NCBI RefSeq assembly: GCF_016411865.1
Contig: NZ_JAEKJA010000038.1
Span: 1-43,769 of the forward strand
DNA from: Acuticoccus mangrovi
GTDB lineage: Bacteria > Pseudomonadota > Alphaproteobacteria > Rhizobiales > Amorphaceae
DNA length: 43,769 nucleotides
Reading direction: 5' to 3'
Part shown: piece by piece, positions 36,529-43,769 of the stretch
How positions within the stretch are numbered: the stretch's first letter is position 1
Layout: each line of letters begins with the position of its first letter
Notes under the pieces: generated by a model
The model's database searches: none
What the model saw: the letters and a program-made list of their open reading frames with translations, nothing else
What the model was told of the DNA's origin: nothing
Program-made: the position numbers and the translations under genes

Positions 36529-37460
36529 GCGAGGCGCCGCGGGTTCTCGTTTCCAACCTGATGATGCTGAAGGAGCGCGAGCGCTTCGACGCCGCGCTCC
36601 TTGAGATGGGGGTGGTGCCCGTCTGGGCGGACGTCAACCAGTATCTGAGCGAGGCGGAGTGCCTCGCCTATGCCGGCACCGTCGATGCGTGGCTTGCCGG
36701 GGACGACCGGGTCACACGGGGCGTCTTGGAGGCGTTCCTGCCGCGTCTGCGCGGCATCTCCAAGTGGGGCACCGGCCTCGACAGCATCGATCTCGACGCG
36801 GCGAAGGCGCTCGGCATCCCCGTCCACAACACGGCCGGGGCCTTTTCGGAGGCGGTGGCCGAAGTGGCTCTCGGCTACATGCTGATGCTGACGCGGTACC
36901 TGCTGGTCGTGGACCGTGCGGTGCGCGAGGGGGCGTGGCCGAAGCCGCAAGGCCTCGGTTTGCACGGACGGACCCTCGGATTGGTCGGCTATGGTGCCAT
37001 TGGCCAGGGAATTGCACGCCGAGCCCGCGGATGCGGGATGCAGATCATGGCTTATGATCCATGGATGGCGACCAAGGGTGGCCACGAGGACGTGGAATTC
37101 GTCGATCTTCCGGCCCTGGCGACGGCGGCGGACGTCCTCTGCCTCGCCTGCGCGCTGACGCCCGAGACGCACCACCTGATTGACGCTTCGATATTCGCCC
37201 TCATGAAGGAAGAGGCGGTTCTCGTGAACGTCGCGCGGGGGCCGGTGGTCGACGAGACTGCGCTGATCGCGGCGCTCGGCGAGGGGTCGATCGGCGGTGC
37301 CGGGCTCGATGTGTTCGAGGTGGAGCCTCTGGCGGCCGACAGCCCTCTGCGGGGCTTCGGCAATGTCGTCCTCGGAAGCCACAATGCCAACAATCTGCGC
37401 TCGGCGGTCGAGGCGGTGCATGCCAATACACTGAGTAACCTGAAGCGTATACTCACATGA
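36525..37460 (+). CDS. D-isomer 2-hydroxyacid dehydrogenase (SerA-like)
   Basis: A 311-aa NAD-dependent dehydrogenase. The Rossmann motif GLVGYGAIGQGIA is near residues 150-162. Catalytic residues are the arginine in NVARGPVVDE, the glutamate in FEVEP and the histidine in LGSHNANN. It resembles phosphoglycerate dehydrogenases without the regulatory ACT domain. It interconverts a 2-hydroxy acid and a 2-oxo acid. With the FAH-type hydratase and the CMP-transferase in the same operon, an acid-sugar pathway is likely. The GTG start at 36525 follows GGGAGAGG and overlaps the previous gene by 4 bp. Confidence 0.9.
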   Translation: MSEAPRVLVSNLMMLKERERFDAALLEMGVVPVWADVNQYLSEAECLAYAGTVDAWLAGDDRVTRGVLEAFLPRLRGISKWGTGLDSIDLDAAKALGIPVHNTAGAFSEAVAEVALGYMLMLTRYLLVVDRAVREGAWPKPQGLGLHGRTLGLVGYGAIGQGIARRARGCGMQIMAYDPWMATKGGHEDVEFVDLPALATAADVLCLACALTPETHHLIDASIFALMKEEAVLVNVARGPVVDETALIAALGEGSIGGAGLDVFEVEPLAADSPLRGFGNVVLGSHNANNLRSAVEAVHANTLSNLKRILT

Positions 37461-37626
37461 TCCAGTTGCCGTAGGCAAATCAGCCTTCTGCATCAAGTAT
37501 CGATCTTTTTGTCGATCGGGTTACCTCACTGTTGTTGTGTCTATCAGGCCTCCACTCACTTGAGGCGACGTTAATGACGACCGATGGCAATCTCTCTAGG
37601 CGACCCTTCTCCCCCGGAGCAAGATA

Positions 37627-40600
37627 ATGAAAATTGCCATCATTACTACGAATAATGACAAATTCTATTCAGGGGGGCGTTACCACGGCCTCATGTTGGC
37701 GGCGGCCTTGGCGAGTCGGGGGAACAAAGTTGACTTCATAACAAACAAAACTCCCATCTTCTTAAGGGATTTGAGCGAGGAGGGGATCCCTCTTCCAAAC
37801 ATAATTAAATATGATGGATTTCGGAATATTTCAGGGACGGATGACTACGATTGGGTGCTGGTCATCCCCACGGGTATTTTTCTGCCGGCGTTTTACGAAG
37901 GGGCCTTGGACGTCATCCGCAAAACGCGGGCGCGTGTCTGTCTGCTGAATTTCGAGGCGGGCAATTGGTTCAACACCTATGCGCCGGTCCGGCGCGATCT
38001 TCGACTGTGGGACTATTGGCGGCGCATGGTCGAGGGGGGGGGTCTGGTCCTGTCCTCGGCCCGCGAATCGCAGAAGCACGCGCAGACGTTCTATGAAGCG
38101 ACGCAGGGTTCCTTGCGGTTCGAGGTGGTGTCGCCGCCGATCAACAGCCTCGCGGCCGACAGCGTGGGGGCGCCTGCGAAGGACGGCAGCATCGTCGCCT
38201 TCCTGCGCTCATCCGACGTCCACAAGGGCGGCGCCGATCTTCTCGACATGGATCCCGCTCTCTTCAAGGGGCGGACCTTGCGTCTGATCTCCGGCGGGGG
38301 GGTCGAAGACCGCTTCCTCACGGCGCTCAAGGCGCATCTGGCGCCGGAGGGGGCAACCGTCGCCCTCCACTCCGCCGTGTCCGACCGGGTGAAGTTCGAT
38401 CTGTTGGCACGGGCCGACGCCCTCATTTTCCCCAGTCGCTTCGAAGGTTTCGGCTACCCTCCCGTCGAGGCGGCCTATGTGGGCACCGAAATCGTCGGCT
38501 ACGATCTTCCCGTCATTCAGGAAACGGTCGGCGACGTCGCCTACCTGGCGCCTCGCGGCGAGACCAGCGCGCTCGGCGAGGCTCTGCGCCAGGCGCTGCA
38601 GTCGCCCCACACGCGGCAGGAGCTGCGCGCGGCCGTCGAAAAGCGAGTGGCCTTTCCCGAGGTCGCTCTGCGGTTCGAAGACGTTCTTCTGCGCAGCTAT
38701 GCGGCTCTCGAGCCTGCCGCCTTTCCGGCGCACCGCATCCAGTGGGGCCCATGGGAGGGGGTGGCGACGGACCCCAACCGCTACAGCAAGCATCGCGCCC
38801 TGCCGGTGATGCGGGTGTGTCGCTGGACGCGGGCAAAGGACCTGCTGATCCAGCTCGAGGTGGTCACGCCGGCTCCCATTGCCGGGATCGTCGTGAACGG
38901 CGATCCCGATTTGGCGCAGGGGGTGTTCCTGCAGCCCCTCGAGGCGTCGGGTGGCGCCCGGGCGACCACGCGGGCGACCTTCTCCCTGCCCGGTACGCTG
39001 TTCGGTCGGCATCTGGAGCTCGCGATGACCGACGCGAGCGGCAAGATCCAGGATGTCGTGTTCCTGCAAATCGACGAGGCGGCCGACGTCTCCGACGAGA
39101 TCCATCTCAATATGGCGATGGAGGGGGACGGATCGCCGGGGGTCGTCCTGCGGCTGCAGGGCGCGGCCAAGGACATCGATACGCTGTATATCTACGATCC
39201 CTCGGACGGGACTTTCGTTGCGAGTCCGCGGCGGGCGAATGGAGACTTTCTATTCGAAAGTACTACCGATCCGAAGGCAGACTATTTCTGGTATATCTAC
39301 CTGTTCGCCGGCGACACGGTCGTCAGCAAGGCGTGCGGGGTGCCGCCGATGGAGGAAGGCCGCTGGCTCGTGCAGCGCCAAACGTCCTCCGTGTACCCCA
39401 GGCTCAAGCTGACCAACGAGAAGTGGTGCAACGGCGTCTACCGCTATCCCGTCGGCGACTGCTTCGGCGTGCTGGGCTTTCCGCGGTCCGCCCAGGGGCG
39501 TCTGCCGGGCAAGGGCGCGCTCGTGCGATTGGGGGACGAGGTCCTGATCGTCGAGCGGGAAGAGACGATCGACAAGTTCCCCACTCTGCTTTTCAAGAAG
39601 GCGATCAATCCCTTCCGGATCAGCTGGACCGACCCTCTGGAGCTGTTGAGCTCGGCCGGCCAGAAGGGAGAGATCTTTCCTCTGGCAAGGCCGGGCTGGG
39701 CGTCCGGGGTGTTTCGCGACCCGATGTCCGCGACGCGGTGCGCCATCTTGGTCGGCGCCAAGGTGGAGATCTATCCCGGCGATACGCTCGTCTTCGAGAA
39801 CGGGACGCGGCGTGATGTGATCGCCGTCATCGACTGCGCACGATGGAATATCGTGTGGCTCGCCGGCACGCTGACGACACCCTGGATGTCGCCGGCCTTC
39901 GAAGTCGTGCCGAATGCCATGGGACCCATCCGGTGGTTCGAGGCCCATCGTCACGAGAGCGCCGTGGAGGGTCCGTGCACCACGATCAGCGTCTCGCACC
40001 AGGATGGCCCGTTTGCGCCGGGGCAGATGGTGGTCACCGAAGAGGGCGACGCCCGCTGCATCCTGGCCGTGAATGCCGAAGGGGACACCGATCGGATTGA
40101 TCTCGATGCGGCGCTGAGCGGGTTTTCCGGCGCCGGCGGCAAGATCTGTCTTCGCCACACGACGGAGCGGGAAGCGGCCGAGTGGATCGGCACCACCAAT
40201 GTCGTGCCCCGCACGGTGTCGGTGCCGTCGAACGGGCTGTTCCAGTCTGCCATGGACCTGTGCTTCTCGCGTACGGCGATGCCCATGGTCCCGACGCAGC
40301 GCGCCGACCGGCCGCGTATCCTGTGTGCCTCGATCGTTCCGCCCTTTCCGGCCAATCAGGGCAACCGCGTCGTCACCAAGAATCTGATCTCTCACCTCGT
40401 GAACATGGGGTTCGACGTCGATCTCGTGCTCATGGGCAACGTCAAGAGCGCGGAAGTCGCCGCCGAATACGGCGATCGGGTTCGTATCTATCAGTCACCG
40501 TTCCCCAACTGGGAAAAGGACCCCGTCGTCCAGCAGCGTAAGGATATCTTGGCGCGCATCCGGGACGATGGCACGGCGGGCGACAACCTGATGCAGGACA

Positions 40601-42432
40601 CGGTTCGCAGCCTGAATATTTACGATCCCTTCTTCATCGCGACGAGCAGTGTCGTCAATATCGCGAAGAAGCTGTTCAAGACGTACAAGTACGATGGGAT
40701 CGTGTGCAACTATACGCACATGGCGCGTGTCGCCGTCGAGCTCTCCGCGATCGCGCCGCTTCCGCCCGTCGCCATCATCACGCACGACGCCCTGTCGCGC
40801 CTGCCCGACACCATCGTCGGCAAGGGCGTCGACCTGATGTATCGGTACTGTACCGTGGAGATGGAACGCGACGTCCTCAACCGGATCGAGGGCGCCGTCA
40901 TCGTCGCGATCTCCCAGAGTGAGGTGGACTACTTCACGAGCATCGGCGTCACGAACAGGATCGTCCTCTCCGAATTCGACGCCTATGCGGAATTGTACCC
41001 GTTCCGCATCATGGCCTCAGCCTTCCGATCGAAGCAGGTGGTCTTCCATGCGAGCGGCAACGTGATGAACGTCGCCGCGATCTACTGGTTTCTCGAAAAT
41101 TGCTGGGGGGCCATTCGCAGTGCCGTCCCCAACGCCGAGTTGGTGATCTGCGGCCGGATCTGCCGCGAGATCCCCTCCGTCCCGCAAGGGGTGCGGCTCG
41201 AGGGGGAGGTCAGCCGTGGCGACCTCTTGAAGATTCTCAGCGGCGCGACCCTCTCCATCAACCCGACGCTCGCGGGCACCGGCTTGAAGATCAAAACCGT
41301 CGAAGCGGTGTGCCTGGGGCTCCCCAGCGTGTGCCTGCCCGCGGCGGTCGAAGGTCTGGAGGAGATCGTCGAGAGGATCGGCATCGTCGCGGACGACGCC
41401 AACGCGTTCCAGGAGGCCTGCATCAGCCTTCTGTCCGACCAGAGCCGCTGGCAGAGCGTGCACCAAAGCGCTCTGGACGTCGCGCTGGAGCGTTTCAGCG
41501 AAGGGCCCGTCTATCGCGGGCTCGATGAGGCCATGGGCTGGGAGGGGGTGGCGGAGCGCACCGCCGCGCCCCGCATGCGCTATGCGAGGGAAGGCGAGGA
41601 GGCCGCCGAGCCCGACGCCGCTGGGCCGGTGATCGAGCTCGTCCGTGGACTAGAGCGCGCGGGCGTATCCAAGGGCCTCGGCGGGGTCATCCTGTCCGGC
41701 TGCTCCGCGCAGGCGATGTGGAGCCGGACGGATCAACATCAGGCCATCGCGGCGGCGCTCGAAGAGGAGCTGCCGGCCTGGGCCCTGATCCAGGCGATGC
41801 AGCTCGTGGGCTCGGATCCCGAGGACGCGCAGGCCTGGTCCTATGTGATCCAGGCGCTGCGCATGATTCCCAATGAAGGTCACTCCGTACACGCTGCCGT
41901 CGAGGCCAAGAAGCTGGCCCTCCCCCTTGGCAACATCTCGGAGTGGGCCTCGGTTGCTGATGAGCCTGTCTATCCGTTGACGACGACAGAGCTCCTGGCG
42001 CCGTCGGATCTCACGACGATCGGAGACCATTTCGGTTTCGGATGGGGAGCTGTCGAGGCTTGGGGAGGCGTGTGGATCGAAGGACGTTATGCGCGTCTTT
42101 GGGCGGCGGTCGAGCCCGGTTGCACCAACCTTGGCCTTCGCTTGGCGGCGACGCAGGGCGGCACCGATGACGAGCAATCCGTCGACATCCGTGTGGATGG
42201 TGTGCACGTGGGTCGCCACGACATTCTAAGAGATCGCCGTCGGCGCATGGTTTGGCTACCCTTGGAGGCACGCGAGGAAGCATCGCTCCGGCTGATCGAG
42301 TTCGAGGTGCAGGATCCGTCGCCACTGCGGTCGAATGCTGGCATCATCAGCAATATTCGGCCGCTTGGGATATCCTTGTCCGGTCTTCGTCTGCGGCGCG
42401 ACGTGTCCGTGCCCGCGACGACGGCAGCGTAA
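37627..42432 (+). CDS. Giant two-headed glycosyltransferase (GT4-like, 1601 aa)
   Basis: The first unit (about 1-365) is GT-B/GT4-like: it starts KIAIITTNNDKFYSGGRYHG, has IVAFLRSSDVHKGGADLL at the hinge and FPSRFEGFGYPPVEAAYVG, the donor-binding loop. The second (about 896-1305) starts RILCASIVPPFPANQGN, and has a similar donor region (INPTLAGTGLKIKTVEAVCLGLPSV). Between them lie about 500 residues of probable beta structure with two similar segments 91 residues apart (W-x3-GV-[YF]-R-x-P around 600 and 691). The C-terminus (1305-1601) ends in a sandwich-like domain with EAWGGVWIEG. Two transferases in one chain suggest sequential addition of two sugars to a surface glycan. The 5' part is more AT-rich than the rest. 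Donor and acceptor are unknown. Confidence 0.85.
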   Translation: MKIAIITTNNDKFYSGGRYHGLMLAAALASRGNKVDFITNKTPIFLRDLSEEGIPLPNIIKYDGFRNISGTDDYDWVLVIPTGIFLPAFYEGALDVIRKTRARVCLLNFEAGNWFNTYAPVRRDLRLWDYWRRMVEGGGLVLSSARESQKHAQTFYEATQGSLRFEVVSPPINSLAADSVGAPAKDGSIVAFLRSSDVHKGGADLLDMDPALFKGRTLRLISGGGVEDRFLTALKAHLAPEGATVALHSAVSDRVKFDLLARADALIFPSRFEGFGYPPVEAAYVGTEIVGYDLPVIQETVGDVAYLAPRGETSALGEALRQALQSPHTRQELRAAVEKRVAFPEVALRFEDVLLRSYAALEPAAFPAHRIQWGPWEGVATDPNRYSKHRALPVMRVCRWTRAKDLLIQLEVVTPAPIAGIVVNGDPDLAQGVFLQPLEASGGARATTRATFSLPGTLFGRHLELAMTDASGKIQDVVFLQIDEAADVSDEIHLNMAMEGDGSPGVVLRLQGAAKDIDTLYIYDPSDGTFVASPRRANGDFLFESTTDPKADYFWYIYLFAGDTVVSKACGVPPMEEGRWLVQRQTSSVYPRLKLTNEKWCNGVYRYPVGDCFGVLGFPRSAQGRLPGKGALVRLGDEVLIVEREETIDKFPTLLFKKAINPFRISWTDPLELLSSAGQKGEIFPLARPGWASGVFRDPMSATRCAILVGAKVEIYPGDTLVFENGTRRDVIAVIDCARWNIVWLAGTLTTPWMSPAFEVVPNAMGPIRWFEAHRHESAVEGPCTTISVSHQDGPFAPGQMVVTEEGDARCILAVNAEGDTDRIDLDAALSGFSGAGGKICLRHTTEREAAEWIGTTNVVPRTVSVPSNGLFQSAMDLCFSRTAMPMVPTQRADRPRILCASIVPPFPANQGNRVVTKNLISHLVNMGFDVDLVLMGNVKSAEVAAEYGDRVRIYQSPFPNWEKDPVVQQRKDILARIRDDGTAGDNLMQDTVRSLNIYDPFFIATSSVVNIAKKLFKTYKYDGIVCNYTHMARVAVELSAIAPLPPVAIITHDALSRLPDTIVGKGVDLMYRYCTVEMERDVLNRIEGAVIVAISQSEVDYFTSIGVTNRIVLSEFDAYAELYPFRIMASAFRSKQVVFHASGNVMNVAAIYWFLENCWGAIRSAVPNAELVICGRICREIPSVPQGVRLEGEVSRGDLLKILSGATLSINPTLAGTGLKIKTVEAVCLGLPSVCLPAAVEGLEEIVERIGIVADDANAFQEACISLLSDQSRWQSVHQSALDVALERFSEGPVYRGLDEAMGWEGVAERTAAPRMRYAREGEEAAEPDAAGPVIELVRGLERAGVSKGLGGVILSGCSAQAMWSRTDQHQAIAAALEEELPAWALIQAMQLVGSDPEDAQAWSYVIQALRMIPNEGHSVHAAVEAKKLALPLGNISEWASVADEPVYPLTTTELLAPSDLTTIGDHFGFGWGAVEAWGGVWIEGRYARLWAAVEPGCTNLGLRLAATQGGTDDEQSVDIRVDGVHVGRHDILRDRRRRMVWLPLEAREEASLRLIEFEVQDPSPLRSNAGIISNIRPLGISLSGLRLRRDVSVPATTAA

Positions 42433-42466
42433 CCTCGCCCTGCGCGAGCAAGAGAAGGTGATCATC

Positions 42467-43750
42467 ATGGATGGCATCACGCCAGCTCTTTCAGTGACGT
42501 TTCCGCGCTGCACGTACAATGCGTTCACGAGACTTTACGATGCGATTGTCCAGCTCTCCGGGGACGAGAGCATCGCAGTCGACGAGCTCGACATGGACGT
42601 GGCGTTGTCCGACGGCACCCCCCTCGACAATGCCTGGGCCATCTACCTCTCCGGCCGTGGGTCGACGGTGCAGTTCCGTATCTCCGCGATCGTTCCCGAG
42701 CCCTATCGGCTCGAGGACCTGAGCGTCTCGGTGATCCTGCCCGACGGGACGGCGTGGCGGCTGGATCACACGGCCTCTCTGGAGCACGAAACCGCCGGCA
42801 TCATCGCCGTGGAGGTGAGCGATCCGGACGTCCAGATCGACTATTGGTCATGCCGTGCCGATTGCCGGCTGCAGTTCGGCAAGAAGGACGCGGCGAGCGC
42901 GCCCGTCATGGTCGCCGACCCGGAGACGAGCCCGTCCGTGTTCCGCGCCGCGGCGTCCTGGCCGGCCAATCGCGAGACCATCACCGCCATTCCTGCGGAG
43001 GGATTGGGTCAAAAATATACGCTCTTCTCCTCGATCGCTCCCCAGGCGCATCCCAGCACCGCCCGCCTGCAGGCCCTGAAGGACACACTGGCGGGGCAGA
43101 CCGCATGGATCATCGGCAACGGACCGAGTGTGCGCCTCGAGGATTTGGACCGTCTGGGCGACGCCGTGACGTTCTGCTTCAACCGCTTCCATCTGGCGTA
43201 CGAGAACACCACCCTGCGCCCGCGCTTCACCATCTCCGCCGATCAGCAGATGATCGAGGATTTCGGCGATGAGATCCTCGATCGGTCGAGCGGGACGGTG
43301 TTCTTCGCCCACAGCAGCCCCCCGTCGCTGACGGGCGACTATCTCTGGCTGCGGCAGGTGCCGGGCTTCCCCTCGCTGTTTTCGAAGAATGCGCCCTATC
43401 GCGTGGCGCCGGGGGGCGCGTCCGCCTACGTGGCCCTGCAGGTCGCGTACTACATGGGCATTCGGAAGTTCTATTTTTACGGGACCGACTTCAAGTTCAC
43501 GTTCGACAAGAACGGCGACAGCAAGGACCGGTTCCGGGCGGCGACCGGCGACGGCAATCACTTCATCAAGAACTATCGCAGCGGCAAGGCGTGGTGCCCG
43601 CCGTCGATTCAGAACATCTTGCCGTCCTTCTATGCGGCGCGGCTGCTGATGGAGGCCGAAGGCGGTTTCATCAAGAACGCGACCCGTGGGGGTGTTCTCG
43701 AGGTTTTCGAGCGCATCGACTTCGACGAGGCTCTCGCCGCCCCGGCGTGA
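42467..43750 (+). CDS. DUF115 / MptE-like glycan-associated protein
   Basis: A 427-aa protein. The N-terminal 200 residues are beta-rich and unassigned, with segments like the accessory domains of the preceding giant protein. The C-terminal half holds TAWIIGNGPSVRLEDLDRLGD (about 218-238), then ISADQQMIEDF and YFYGTDFKFTFDKNGD, which fit the DUF115/MptE-like fold found in flagellin-glycosylation (Maf) proteins and in capsule sugar-phosphotransfer proteins. The ATG at 42467 follows GAGAAGG at good spacing; the upstream extension overlaps the giant gene and is rejected. It likely acts with the preceding transferase. Its stop is 19 bp before the window end. Confidence 0.72.
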   Translation: MDGITPALSVTFPRCTYNAFTRLYDAIVQLSGDESIAVDELDMDVALSDGTPLDNAWAIYLSGRGSTVQFRISAIVPEPYRLEDLSVSVILPDGTAWRLDHTASLEHETAGIIAVEVSDPDVQIDYWSCRADCRLQFGKKDAASAPVMVADPETSPSVFRAAASWPANRETITAIPAEGLGQKYTLFSSIAPQAHPSTARLQALKDTLAGQTAWIIGNGPSVRLEDLDRLGDAVTFCFNRFHLAYENTTLRPRFTISADQQMIEDFGDEILDRSSGTVFFAHSSPPSLTGDYLWLRQVPGFPSLFSKNAPYRVAPGGASAYVALQVAYYMGIRKFYFYGTDFKFTFDKNGDSKDRFRAATGDGNHFIKNYRSGKAWCPPSIQNILPSFYAARLLMEAEGGFIKNATRGGVLEVFERIDFDEALAAPA

Positions 43751-43769
43751 GGGCGGGGGCGCGGGGAGG

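Overview
The window looks like a high-GC alphaproteobacterial plasmid, or a plasmid-derived contig. The evidence is an RPA-family replication initiator with iterons, a type Ib ParA plus ribbon-helix-helix partition cassette, a serine resolvase and a ParDE toxin-antitoxin pair. No conjugation genes, rRNA, tRNA, CRISPR or insertion sequence is visible. The species cannot be named from the sequence alone.

Layout. (1) 427-2100, minus strand: a GmhA-like SIS sugar isomerase and a Gfo/Idh/MocA oxidoreductase, probably part of a surface-sugar locus. (2) 2337-6152: plasmid maintenance (ParDE, resolvase, ParA, RHH partner, Rep, iteron origin). Three clusters of GATATC-like hexamers at an exact 11-bp period surround the partition genes and look like its centromere and operators. 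(3) 6329-23627, minus strand: one long, tightly overlapped catechol siderophore operon. In transcription order it is a 66-aa small protein, an EntS exporter, MacA, MacB, a free-standing aryl carrier protein, an MbtH protein, a two-module NRPS ending in an EntF-like serine module and thioesterase, EntC, EntE, an EntB isochorismatase without its carrier domain, EntA, and a phosphopantetheinyl transferase. (4) 24080-32494: uptake and release. A TonB-dependent receptor is overlapped by a secreted Fes-like esterase, a divergent AraC regulator follows, and a complete ferric-siderophore ABC importer lies beyond. (5) 32819-33841: a visibly more AT-rich sulfotransferase-like gene. (6) 34257-43750, plus strand: a glycan locus with an FAH-family hydratase, an inositol-monophosphatase-family enzyme, a CMP-sugar-type cytidylyltransferase, a D-2-hydroxyacid dehydrogenase, a 1601-aa double glycosyltransferase and a DUF115-like protein.

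How it fits together. EntC, EntB and EntA make 2,3-dihydroxybenzoate (DHB). EntE loads it on the separate aryl carrier protein. The NRPS couples it to an amino acid X and to serine, and the thioesterase probably oligomerises and cyclises (DHB-X-Ser) units. X is probably basic by my hand-read specificity code. EntS and MacAB would export the product, the receptor would bring the ferric form back, the periplasmic esterase would hydrolyse it, and the ABC system would import iron or ferric fragments. Sugar genes at both window ends suggest that the window may be a whole circular plasmid whose glycan locus is split by the linearisation point; this is inference.

The most novel items are the 17-site phased partition array, the split-carrier siderophore assembly line with its unusual first module, and the glycan locus with its giant two-headed glycosyltransferase and an acid-sugar gene set that does not match a pathway I know.
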